From: Magnetococcales bacterium
Lineage (GTDB): Bacteria > Pseudomonadota > Magnetococcia > Magnetococcales > DC0425bin3
Assembly: GCA_015229045.1 (NCBI GenBank)
Contig: JADGCJ010000112.1
Coordinates: forward strand, 1 to 10,730
DNA length: 10,730 nt
Reading direction: 5' to 3'
Position numbers and translations under genes: made by a program. The notes beneath the pieces were generated by a model. The model had not been told where the DNA came from. It ran no database searches and saw only the letters and a program-made list of their open reading frames with translations. Below are positions 1 to 6,416 of this stretch, piece after piece. Position 1 is the stretch's first letter; each line of letters starts with the position of its first letter.

Positions 1-145
1 CCTCCAACAGCGACACCCGCTGCATCAAAACCGCAATCTGCTCCTCCTGACGGGCGATCAGATCCCGAAGGCATTGATTCTCCTCTCGCTGACGCTGGTT
101 CTCTTGCAGCAGCGTCTTGATGTCCAATCCCATGATATCGTTCAT
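1..145 (-). CDS. 5' end of a coiled-coil protein, probable IS66-family transposase TnpC (partial)
   Basis: An open frame on the minus strand starts with ATG at 145 and runs off the left edge, giving about 48 residues (MNDIMGLDIKTLLQENQ... to ...MQRVSLLE). The visible part is a Glu/Gln/Arg-rich helix with leucines at heptad-like spacing, ending in LMQRVSLLE. IS66-family TnpC transposases commonly begin with a short segment followed by just such a coiled coil, ahead of a zinc-binding motif and the DDE domain; those lie outside the window. No clear Shine-Dalgarno precedes ATG 145, and an alternative start is Met5 at 133. A candidate IS end lies 72 bp upstream (about 188-217), which supports the transposase reading. 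Any other coiled-coil protein remains possible because no catalytic residue is visible. The family call is an inference. Confidence 0.45.
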   Translation of the reverse strand, partial: MNDIMGLDIKTLLQENQRQREENQCLRDLIARQEEQIAVLMQRVSLLE

Positions 146-152
146 GGAGAAT

Positions 153-181
153 AATCTGACTGTCAATAATTACTATGTCAA
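153..181 (-). promoter_or_regulatory. Candidate promoter for the left-edge gene
   Basis: Read on the minus strand, a perfect -35 hexamer TTGACA (176-181) is followed after 17 bp by CAGATT (153-158), a weak -10. A second TTGACA lies at 161-166, 15 bp from the first. The arrangement points at the partial gene that starts at 145. The weak -10 match limits confidence. Confidence 0.35.
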
Positions 182-187
182 GGCTTG

Positions 188-217
188 GCGCGATCCGTTA
201 CTCGGCTGAACGGTTAC
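188..217. mobile_element. Candidate terminal inverted repeat of an IS66-like element
   Basis: On the minus strand the sequence begins GTAACCGTTCAGCCGAGTAA at 217 and leads into the probable TnpC gene. IS66-family ends start with GTAA, and a single-gene layout with the transposase close to the end is known for the ISBst12 subgroup. The partner end lies outside the window, so neither the inverted repeat nor the 8-bp target duplication usual for IS66 can be confirmed. If 217 is the tip, the flanking 8 bp to look for at the other end is gttggaag (218-225). Confidence 0.35.
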
Positions 218-288
218 GTTGGAAGAAATGGATATTCATCATTACTCGTGAGAGGGCTTCTGTTGGGGTCAGGAGGGGTTCCCATGGG

Positions 289-1518
289 TCATACCTCCGT
301 TGCCAGAGGATGCGCCATGGTGCCCTTTGTAGGCCCAGGATTTACGTCAAAGGGGTTGTCCATATCCTGATCAAGGAGGCTGGATAGGTCGTCCATCCCC
401 GTTTCCCCGCCACCCCCGTTTTCCCCGTTTTTAATAATAACAGGGTTAACGCCATTGCCATCCATGCCCCGTTTCCCCGTCCCCTCTATAGAGGGGACAA
501 CGGGCAGGGAGCGGGTAGGGGAATCTATCAGTGATATCCATTCATCTTCGATCTTTATCAGTCCCTTTTCTTCAAGACTCTTTATTGCAGCTCTTGTCCT
601 CTCTGCTTGCCTGTCTTGGACAACATCAACCAGTCTACATTTTGCCTGCTCAACAAACTCTTTCGATTTGATCTTTCCCATTCCTTCTCCAATCATCTCT
701 TTCAGATATTGAAGGATGATCTTTTCGTTCTTACCTAGCACACCCTTTCTTTCAGCTCTATAATCTTTATCATACTTAACGGTACAAGAAGTGATTGGGT
801 CTCCATAACAGTCCTGGCCAAGAGTATGAGTCTCCAGTTCATAGTTGTGATCCGTATTCTCGTCTCCATCTCGGGATTTGGCAATTCTCCAAGATCTTGT
901 CTCGCTACCATTCTTGGAAACCTCAATAACAACGTCACACGCGGCATGCAGGGATGAATGCCCTCTCATTCCTCGCTTTTGATCCTTACCTGAATGATGG
1001 ATTAGGATAACAAACCCCTTTATTTGCGCCTGTAATTTCTTGGCTGCTGAAACAACCCTCCCCATATCCTCTGAAACATTTTCATCAATGCCTGGAGCAG
1101 CAATGGCGAGAGTGTCAATGAAAACTACATGCCCATTAACTTGACTGCTTTGATCAGTGATACTTTTTGCTAACTGTTTGATGTTTTCAGGCTTCAGAAG
1201 CTCGAATCCTTCCACCACGAAATTAACATTCCCAAACACTCCCTTGATGGATTGATATACTCGGATTCTCTTTGCAAATCCACTCACTCCCTCCAGGGCA
1301 CAATAGGTAACGCTACATTTTTTTGTTCTATAGCCAAACCAATTGTCACCAGTTGAGAGATGTCCAGCCATATCTATTGCCAGGAATGATTTTGATGCCC
1401 CGGATGGTCCAAAGATTGCCCCAATACCGGTTTCTGGCAGAATTCCCTTGATGATCCAGGTGCTCTGAGGAATTGCAAATAGATCTGATACAGAGATCAA
1501 CTTGATTGAGCTGTTCAT
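289..1518 (-). CDS. RepA-like AAA ATPase / hexameric helicase of an integrative element
   Basis: A 409-residue AAA_25 (RepA/RSF1010-type) P-loop ATPase. Visible motifs, in order: a short N-terminal segment; Walker A variant GPSGASKS (37-44), where the glycine before Lys is replaced by Ser; the acidic motif YCALEG (72-77) with the likely catalytic Glu76; Walker B VVFID (131-135); and the RepA-type motif HHSGKD (174-179), followed by RGHSSL (185-190). Proteins of this family are DNA-dependent ATPases that unwind plasmid, phage-satellite or integrative-element origins. A probable winged-helix segment follows at about 255-330, then a low-complexity Gly/Asn-rich tail. ATG 1518 has a strong AAGGAG (1525-1530) six bases upstream and overlaps the stop of the preceding AlpA-like gene (ATGA). 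The pairing with an AlpA-type regulator and a tRNA integrase is common in P4-like and other integrative elements. The family call is firm; a replication role is inferred. Confidence 0.85.
   Translation of the reverse strand: MNSSIKLISVSDLFAIPQSTWIIKGILPETGIGAIFGPSGASKSFLAIDMAGHLSTGDNWFGYRTKKCSVTYCALEGVSGFAKRIRVYQSIKGVFGNVNFVVEGFELLKPENIKQLAKSITDQSSQVNGHVVFIDTLAIAAPGIDENVSEDMGRVVSAAKKLQAQIKGFVILIHHSGKDQKRGMRGHSSLHAACDVVIEVSKNGSETRSWRIAKSRDGDENTDHNYELETHTLGQDCYGDPITSCTVKYDKDYRAERKGVLGKNEKIILQYLKEMIGEGMGKIKSKEFVEQAKCRLVDVVQDRQAERTRAAIKSLEEKGLIKIEDEWISLIDSPTRSLPVVPSIEGTGKRGMDGNGVNPVIIKNGENGGGGETGMDDLSSLLDQDMDNPFDVNPGPTKGTMAHPLATEV
397..426 (-). other. Potential G-quadruplex in the 3' coding region of the repA-like gene
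   Basis: On the minus (coding) strand four G-tracts of 4-5 bases (complement of 423-426, 413-417, 405-408 and 397-400) are separated by loops of 5, 4 and 4 bases. This fits the standard G4 pattern on both the coding strand and the mRNA. Further G-tracts lie at 467-470, 475-478 and 481-484. The segment encodes the Gly-rich tail NGENGGGGETG. Folding is predicted from pattern only. Confidence 0.5.
479..498. repeat. Perfect 20-bp palindrome inside the repA-like gene
   Basis: The sequence GTCCCCTCTATAGAGGGGAC is its own reverse complement across all 20 bases. It lies in the part of the gene encoding the low-complexity tail (around VPSIEGTG), next to repeated GGGGAAACGGGG tracts. It could be a protein-binding site or an RNA hairpin; nothing in the window identifies a partner. 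Confidence 0.85.
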
Positions 1519-1814
1519 GCTGCACTCCTTTTATTCCTGTTGTCGATTTCAGACGTACTGGATACCTTCCGCTCATTTAACCAAACTTCAAGATCTGCAA
1601 CATCATATACGACTGTTCTCCCAAGCTTATAGAAGACTGGTCCGCCACCAAATGTTGCAAACTTCTCCAGAGTTGATAGAGAAATGCCAAGAAAAGATGC
1701 CGCAGCAGGTCTACGCAATTTTGGAAGTGGTGTCTTATTCACTTGAGATTCCTTCCCCATCCATGCTGCTGGTGCTGGTTGCTTCAAAGGGTGTTGAACA
1801 TTTTTTGTTTGCAT
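1515..1814 (-). CDS. AlpA/excisionase-like helix-turn-helix regulator
   Basis: A 99-residue protein with a MerR/AlpA-type winged helix-turn-helix (HTH_17) in its second half. The helix pair starts at about residue 36 (RPAAASFLGISLSTLEKFA), and the wing and last helix follow as GGGPVFYKLGRTVVYDVADL (56-75) and EVWL. In P4-like and similar elements such proteins activate integrase expression or act as recombination directionality factors. Here it heads a two-gene operon with the RepA-like ATPase, its TGA overlapping the next ATG, and the integrase lies about 900 bp upstream on the same strand. ATG 1814 is supported by GGAG at 1822-1825, seven bases upstream; Met19 (1760) is an alternative. The N-terminal 30 residues look disordered. 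Fold confident; function as activator or excisionase inferred. Confidence 0.8.
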   Translation of the reverse strand: MQTKNVQHPLKQPAPAAWMGKESQVNKTPLPKLRRPAAASFLGISLSTLEKFATFGGGPVFYKLGRTVVYDVADLEVWLNERKVSSTSEIDNRNKRSAA

Positions 1815-1853
1815 TGTTCGTCTCCACTATAACGAGTTAGATGGCAGAAACAG

Positions 1854-1882
1854 TTCATAGCTACTGGAAAATGTGTTACCAA
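1854..1882 (-). promoter_or_regulatory. Candidate sigma-70 promoter of the alpA-repA operon
   Basis: On the minus strand TTGGTA (1877-1882) and TATGAA (1854-1859) are separated by 17 bp, each matching consensus at four of six positions. They sit about 40 bp upstream of the AlpA-like start codon. This is a pattern match only. Confidence 0.4.
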
Positions 1883-1891
1883 CTGACATTG

Positions 1892-1914
1892 GGCGGTTTA
1901 AAAACAAACCCGCC
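1892..1914. promoter_or_regulatory. Inverted repeat just upstream of the alpA promoter
   Basis: GGCGGTTT (1892-1899) pairs with AAACCCGCC (1906-1914), giving eight pairs with one bulged C and a short A-rich loop. It lies immediately upstream of the candidate -35 of the alpA-repA operon, where an operator would be expected. No run of T follows the stem on the minus strand, so a terminator is less likely. Confidence 0.35.
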
Positions 1915-2644
1915 GGCTGTATCGGGAATTTTCAAACTAATTCCTCCTTACTGGTTGTGATTTTTCTAATTTCAGGCAAAGGCTTACCCACCCCCCCTTA
2001 AGTCCTGGAGGAACAAGTTTCCCTTTTTGTCGTGTGGAGGATCAGGCGATAAGATCTATAAGAATTGGCCTAGACAGCCCATTCTGTTGTCTTTGTGAAT
2101 TCGCAATTTGACACCATTCTGAATAATCTGCTTTCTGCCCTTACCAGAACCCATCCCTAAGTCTGTTTCCGGTAAGTTTGTTCCCCTGCTTATCTTCTAC
2201 GTCCCATAGATTTTAGCTTCTATAGATTGTGATAACCTTAATAATACTAAAACGCAAATCTCTACCTTACACTGCATTGCAATGGTAACAGTGATCAGGG
2301 ATAGGAGAAATTAGATTCTTATTTGGAGCAGGGGATATTACGGAGAAACGCTTGGAGGATTTACTAGCAAGATAGGGATTGTTGAAATCAGCTACAGATT
2401 TTGCACATCTTTAAGCAACAGATGATTTGAGCGTTGCAATCCACTAGAAAGAATTGCTACGATAGATTATTCGATAAGATTGCTTTGGATTAGTGGAGCA
2501 GATTATCAGTCACTGATTATTTTATGGATATTAGCATAATATAGCGCTTGAATCTTACTTTAAAATTAGAACAAATGTCAAGAAAAAAATCGAGACCAAC
2601 AGAATTATATTCCATATCATTAATGTTACTTGATTTCAAATTTT

Positions 2645-2677
2645 AATCATTTAATAGATATTTTGAATCATTTAGTA
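2645..2677. repeat. Two 12-bp direct repeats spaced 21 bp apart
   Basis: AATCATTTAATA (2645-2656) and AATCATTTAGTA (2666-2677) differ at one base and start 21 bp apart, two helical turns. A shorter match, ATCATTAAT, lies at 2616-2624. The repeats sit 32 bp downstream of the integrase stop. Iteron-like or regulator-binding sites are possible, but chance similarity in A+T-rich DNA cannot be excluded. Confidence 0.4.
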
Positions 2678-2708
2678 AACCTCATTGTTTAGTCTTGGAG
2701 TTCAAAAT

Positions 2709-3962
2709 CTACCCATTGTTTGAACTTCCAGTGATCGGCACCATATTTTCTGTCCCGGTTTTGCCTTCAAGGGCATTCATAATATACGAGCCAATCTGGT
2801 CTGTTGCCTTCTTCAACGGATCATCCGACAGGTGTGCATACCGCTCTGTCGTGGCTGCTTGCGTATGGCCCAGCAGTTTGCCGATAACAGGCAGGCTCAT
2901 GCCCATGGTAGCCCCAACACTGGCGAATGCGTGGCGCAGATCATGAATTCGCAATGTATCCAGGCCAGCAGCGGCACGAATGGACCGCCAGGGCTTGTTG
3001 ATATTGACCATCGAGTGTCCATCGATCCGACCAACGATAACAAACGGGTTGCCCTCGATTCGTGGCAGCTTGGAGAGCAATTCCAACGCTGGCGGGTTCA
3101 ATGGAATGGATTTCGCACCTGTTTTCGAGTCTGCCAGCCGCAATGATCCATTCTGGAAATTTACCTCCTCCCACTTCAGGGATAGGATTTCTCCCAGACG
3201 TGCCCCAGTCAGGATGAACAGTCGGATGGCCGCTACTGTGTAGGGGGATGCCTTGCCAGTCTGTTCAGCTTCAGCCAGTGCCTGACCCAATCGTGCAAAG
3301 TCAGCATCTCTCAACAACCGCTCCCGCTTCTCCTCCCTGAATTTCTGGATGTGCAAAACCGGATTGGACCGCTCTGGACGCAAACCAACCATTTCTGCCC
3401 AGTTGAACATCTTGGAGAGCAAAGCCGCAACCCGGTTGGCTGTATAGGGTGTATCCTGCATCTCGTGATGCAACTTGGCTATGTGGCTCCTCTGGATTGC
3501 ATCAATCCGATATCGACCCAAGCGGGGAATGATAATCTTGTCTGCTTGTCGTCTGTACTCTTTCAATGTGCTGGGCTTGTTCTTGGCTGTCACATGCTCT
3601 GCAAAGAATCGTTCGACAACCTCCGCAACCGTTGGGATTGTTTTGACTTCTGCTTTGATTGCTGATGGATCTTTACCGTTGGCAACCAGTCCCAGCAAGC
3701 GGATGGCCTCCTGTCTGGCTTGATCAGGGGTCAGAACCCCATGAACGCCTATGGTGTACCGTCGCGTTGGTCCGCCAAGCCTGTATTGAAGGATGTAGCT
3801 CTTTTTCCCTGCTGGAGTCACCTTCACCCCGAAACCTTTCAGATCGGTATCCCAGAGGAATTGATCTGCCACCCCTGGGTTGATCGCATCAACGGTTCGT
3901 TTCGAGATCTTGCCTTGCATGGGGAGTCCATCCTTGATTGCTGGTTGATTTTCAGCAATCAT
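2709..3962 (-). CDS. int: Tyrosine integrase, tRNA-targeting genomic-island type
   Basis: A 417-residue phage-type tyrosine recombinase that would integrate and excise the element by site-specific strand exchange. Domains in order: an N-terminal arm-binding DUF4102 domain (about 18-105); a SAM-like core-binding domain (about 112-205); and the catalytic domain (about 215-395). All six catalytic positions can be read: Arg255 (GARLGE), Lys280 (SKTG), His340 and Arg343 (HDLRH), His366 (LLGHT) and the nucleophile Tyr375 (TTERYAHL). The gene therefore looks intact. ATG 3962 has no Shine-Dalgarno; Met15 at 3920 has AGGA ten bases upstream and gives the N-terminus MQGKISKRTVDAINPG, like many DUF4102 integrases, so it may be the true start. 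The start lies only about 120 bp from the tRNA-Met remnant, the probable attachment site of this integrase. The family call is firm; the target is inferred from position. Confidence 0.93.
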   Translation of the reverse strand: MIAENQPAIKDGLPMQGKISKRTVDAINPGVADQFLWDTDLKGFGVKVTPAGKKSYILQYRLGGPTRRYTIGVHGVLTPDQARQEAIRLLGLVANGKDPSAIKAEVKTIPTVAEVVERFFAEHVTAKNKPSTLKEYRRQADKIIIPRLGRYRIDAIQRSHIAKLHHEMQDTPYTANRVAALLSKMFNWAEMVGLRPERSNPVLHIQKFREEKRERLLRDADFARLGQALAEAEQTGKASPYTVAAIRLFILTGARLGEILSLKWEEVNFQNGSLRLADSKTGAKSIPLNPPALELLSKLPRIEGNPFVIVGRIDGHSMVNINKPWRSIRAAAGLDTLRIHDLRHAFASVGATMGMSLPVIGKLLGHTQAATTERYAHLSDDPLKKATDQIGSYIMNALEGKTGTENMVPITGSSNNG

Positions 3963-4065
3963 ATAGCAATCAGTTGGAACGAAGCAAGAGGAAACGAACG
4001 GAAATTTAAAATAGTTAATGCATTGTTTTTATGATACTAAACAAGGTGTGCTGAAACGCTATGAT

Positions 4066-4125
4066 ATGTAGAACGTCTGATTCATAATCCGTGTGTCGGC
4101 GGTTCAAGTCCGCCCCTCGCTACCA
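4066..4125 (+). pseudogene. 3' half of tRNA-Met (CAT): attachment-site remnant
   Basis: The sequence contains the anticodon loop TTCATAA (4081-4087, anticodon CAT at 4083-4085), a perfect T-arm (GGCGG 4098-4102, loop TTCAAGT, CCGCC 4110-4114), the acceptor 3' strand CCTCGCT (4115-4121), discriminator A and encoded CCA (4123-4125). The matching acceptor 5' strand (AGCGAGG expected) and a D-arm are absent upstream, so this is not a complete tRNA gene. The layout (GTGTCGG variable region, CGCTACCA end) resembles alphaproteobacterial elongator tRNA-Met. Two of five pairs in the anticodon stem fail (TCTGA against TCCGT), so the left part does not belong with the right. A tRNA 3' end next to an integrase gene is the classic att core of a tRNA-integrating island. 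The core probably begins near 4079. Confidence 0.8.
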
Positions 4126-4133
4126 ATAAAATC

Positions 4134-4167
4134 AACGGCTTGGACGGTTTTCTGTCCAGGCCGTTTT
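4134..4167. terminator. Rho-independent terminator / conserved hairpin after the tRNA 3' end
   Basis: AACGGCTTGGAC (4134-4145) pairs with GTCCAGGCCGTT (4154-4165) over 12 positions, one of them a T-G wobble, around an 8-base loop. TTTT (4164-4167) follows on the plus strand, and GATTTTATT follows on the minus strand. It could terminate tRNA transcription and, from the other side, the BREX operon whose last stop is at 4317. The position, nine bases after CCA, is typical for tRNA terminators. Confidence 0.7.
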
Positions 4168-4173
4168 GGTTTG

Positions 4174-4191
4174 AGTCACCCATAAGTCACC
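4174..4191 (+). repeat. Two AGTCACC direct repeats, possible integrase arm sites
   Basis: AGTCACC occurs at 4174-4180 and again at 4185-4191, an 11-bp period that puts both on the same face of the helix. Short direct repeats at such spacing beside a tRNA att core are typical arm-type binding sites of DUF4102-containing integrases. That assignment is by analogy only. Confidence 0.4.
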
Positions 4192-4316
4192 ACCAGATTT
4201 TTTCTCATCTTGGGTGGCGTAGGGGCAGGGGGGGGCTGTCGATAGCCTGTGCAATGCGGGTCTTAGGTGCGCTGATGGGGTGGGGTAGGTGCGGGTTGAT
4301 GGTGTCGGGGGGAGGG
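4192..4316. other. G-rich non-coding tail after brxHI
   Basis: This short stretch lies between the arm-like repeats and the brxHI stop. The plus strand carries long G-runs: GGGG and GGGGGGGG at 4222-4235, and GGGG, GGGG, GGG, GGGGGG, GGG between 4277 and 4316. The second cluster fits a G-quadruplex pattern with one loop of 11 bases; the minus strand (brxHI mRNA sense) is C-rich. An imperfect hairpin (CCACCAGAT 4190-4198 with ATCTTGGGTGG 4207-4217) lies at its left. No open frame here is convincing. Confidence 0.5.
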
Positions 4317-6416
4317 TTACATCGCAATCAGCTTGATGGTTTGATCGGACAGCCTGCGCACGATTCCGGAGGCGTCCAAGCGTTTGGACATCATGATTTC
4401 GACTGCTTGTTGGGGCAGACACGATGAAAATTTGATCTGTTCCAGGTCGTCGTCATACCGGATCGCACAGGGGGTCGCTTCTGGATCGGAGAGCAACTCG
4501 CGGATGGTTTTCAGAACGCCCTCGGGGTCTTGGGTATTTCTCAGGGTTATGAACAAATTGTCCGCCTTGGCGGCACAGCCGCGTTCTTCCAGGCAGGCGG
4601 CCATCTGCGCATTCACCATGCCGCCGGCGAAATTCCACCATTGCAGTTCCTGCCTGTTTCTGGAAACCATGCAGCTCTGGTTCGGTTCCAGCCATTCGAA
4701 CTCGGTCCGAAGCTCGGAAAGAAGGGTTTTGCCGCGTTCAGACAGACCGATGCCGTCGGTTTTGCCCATCAGCACTTTTGCAACGGCCTGGCACAGTTCG
4801 AAATGCATGGGTTGTCCACCCCCCATCCAGCGCGAGGTGCCTTTTTCCTGCGTGGGTTCGACAAAGGCCTGGTGCCGGTTCCAGTCGATGTGGGTGATGC
4901 GCCAGCTTTGACCGGCCAGGGCCAGAACGATCAGGCCTCGGTCAGGCGTTTGAAACGAACGCTGGTGGACCTGACCGATCTCCTTGCGGCCATGCAGGAT
5001 CGTGAACATGGGCGGACTGAGAAAAACGGACATCAGTTCCATGAAATGGCGCCGCCCGAACGTCGCTTCCCCTGCATCGCCCATCATCATCAGTCCGTTG
5101 TCTGCGAACAGAATTCCTTTGTCCAGCATATGCCGGACGATGGTGTTCTGCTGCTCCGGATCCATTTGGGCGAATCCCGGCATGCCGCCCACATGGTTTC
5201 TCCACGCCTGGATGCCGATGCCGGACTCTTGCAGCGCCAGGGCCATGATCTGCTGGGCAAGGATGTGGAACGGGGCGGGTGGCGGGACCACGGGCTCCAC
5301 GAAGCCATCCACCCACAGCCGCAGCAACCCCATGGCCCTGAGAAAGCTTTGTGCGGATGTGGTGAGGAACAGGCAGTTCCGGCTGCTGCCCGGTCTGCGT
5401 CCGGTTCTGCCGATCCGTTGCAGGAAGGAGGAGACCGTAAAGGGCGCGTCGATCTGGATCACCCGATCCAGATCGCCCACATCGATGCCCAGTTCCAGGG
5501 TGCTGGTGGCGACGATCACGCATCCCTGTCCCTGCGCGAAGGCCGACTCGGCCCGTTTGCGTTCATCCAGGCTGAGGGAGCTGTGGGAGACATAGGTTTC
5601 GACGCCATGGGACCGAAGCGCCATGGAGAGTTGTTCCACCTGGCTGCGACTGTCGCAAAAGACCAGCCGTTTTTCGCCTTGGTGCAGTCGGGAGATGACG
5701 ATGGCGGCATTGCCGAGCGTGCCCACGTAATCGACCTGCACATCCGGCCGCACGTTCTGGGGCGTCGGAGGATGGATCACCACACCCCCAGCCCGGGATG
5801 AACCGGACACCCAGGTGAGCAACGTTTCCGGATTGCCCACGGTTGCCGAGAGTCCAATGCGCTGGATATCCCGACCTGTCAGATGGGTCAGTCGTTCCAG
5901 CACCGACAGGAGATGCCATCCCCGGTCATCTCCTGCGAAGGCGTGCATTTCGTCGATGATGACGGCGCGGACGTTGTGAAAGAGGGCCCGGTGATCCGTG
6001 CGTCGGGAGACCAGGATCACCTCGATGGATTCGGGGGTGGCCAGCAGCAGATGGGGTGGGTTCAGGCCGATTTTTTGTCGTGTGCTGTCCTGGATATCGC
6101 CATGCCAAAGGGCCACCCGTCGGCCGAGGAGCGTGGCGAAGCTCTCCAGACGGTGTTCCAGGTTGTTCAGCAGTGCCTTGATGGGACAGAGGTAGAGAAC
6201 GGAGAGTCCTGGCCAGTTTTCGTGCAGCATGCGCGAGAAGAGGGGAAAAATCGCGGCTTCGGTTTTTCCGCCTGCGGTGGGGGCGAGCAGGATGGCGTTT
6301 TTCTGCGCGAGGATGGGCGCGATGGAGGCTTCCTGCAACGGTCTCAGGGCGGGCCAACCCAGCGAGTTGACGATGTGGTGCTGGATGGCGGGGTGCAGGC
6401 GTTCAAAGGGGCTCAC
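4317..6416 (-). CDS. brxHI: BREX helicase BrxHI (Lhr-like DEAD/DEAH superfamily 2)
   Basis: A 699-residue superfamily 2 helicase, the last gene of the BREX operon. Motifs, in order: Walker A/motif I APTAGGKT (45-52); Ib TPES (127-130); motif II DEMH (155-158); motif III SAT (190-192); motif V around TLELGIDVGDLD (306-317); and motif VI QRIGRTGR (333-340). These lie in two RecA-like domains (about 20-210 and 225-360). A 340-residue C-terminal region follows, as in Lhr-type helicases, probably with winged-helix folds. BrxHI proteins accompany PglZ and BrxD in BREX types 2 and 6; their exact role in phage exclusion is not settled. The start is GTG at 6416, overlapping the BrxD stop (GTGA), so translation is probably coupled. 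All helicase motifs are intact. The helicase call is certain; the BrxHI name rests on sequence type plus context. Confidence 0.9.
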   Translation of the reverse strand: MSPFERLHPAIQHHIVNSLGWPALRPLQEASIAPILAQKNAILLAPTAGGKTEAAIFPLFSRMLHENWPGLSVLYLCPIKALLNNLEHRLESFATLLGRRVALWHGDIQDSTRQKIGLNPPHLLLATPESIEVILVSRRTDHRALFHNVRAVIIDEMHAFAGDDRGWHLLSVLERLTHLTGRDIQRIGLSATVGNPETLLTWVSGSSRAGGVVIHPPTPQNVRPDVQVDYVGTLGNAAIVISRLHQGEKRLVFCDSRSQVEQLSMALRSHGVETYVSHSSLSLDERKRAESAFAQGQGCVIVATSTLELGIDVGDLDRVIQIDAPFTVSSFLQRIGRTGRRPGSSRNCLFLTTSAQSFLRAMGLLRLWVDGFVEPVVPPPAPFHILAQQIMALALQESGIGIQAWRNHVGGMPGFAQMDPEQQNTIVRHMLDKGILFADNGLMMMGDAGEATFGRRHFMELMSVFLSPPMFTILHGRKEIGQVHQRSFQTPDRGLIVLALAGQSWRITHIDWNRHQAFVEPTQEKGTSRWMGGGQPMHFELCQAVAKVLMGKTDGIGLSERGKTLLSELRTEFEWLEPNQSCMVSRNRQELQWWNFAGGMVNAQMAACLEERGCAAKADNLFITLRNTQDPEGVLKTIRELLSDPEATPCAIRYDDDLEQIKFSSCLPQQAVEIMMSKRLDASGIVRRLSDQTIKLIAM

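Larger units (their letters stand above)
1815..2708. other. A+T-rich intergenic region without a recognisable gene
   Basis: Almost 900 bases separate the AlpA-like start from the integrase stop. Stops interrupt every frame at short intervals, and I see no coding stretch with a start and ribosome-binding site. From about 2200 on the sequence is strongly A+T-rich. It holds the promoter and inverted repeat listed separately near 1854-1914, a 13-bp palindrome at 2505-2517 (ATCAGT-C-ACTGAT), and near-identical 12-mers at 2645-2656 and 2666-2677. Possible contents are the element's replication origin, a small RNA, or decayed genes. Nothing in the sequence decides between these. Confidence 0.6.

Noticed and set aside
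397..484. A CRISPR-like array from repeated CCCCGTTTCCCC units
   Set aside because: The repeats are short, irregularly spaced and lie inside a coding frame; there are no spacers and no cas genes.
2281..2500. A possible decayed coding region on the plus strand
   Set aside because: Short open stretches exist in several frames, but stops are frequent and no fragment resembles a protein I know.
4046..4125. A complete tRNA-Met gene
   Set aside because: The acceptor 5' strand and D-arm are missing and the anticodon stem has two mismatches, so only the 3' half is tRNA.
4190..4217. A terminator for brxHI at the imperfect CCACC/GGTGG hairpin
   Set aside because: The stem carries a two-base bulge and no T-run follows it on the minus strand; the hairpin at 4134-4167 is a better candidate.
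4530..5801. A 423-codon open frame on the plus strand, antisense to brxHI
   Set aside because: It mirrors a highly G+C-rich real helicase gene with all motifs on the other strand, shows no domain of its own, and has a composition typical of antisense shadow frames.
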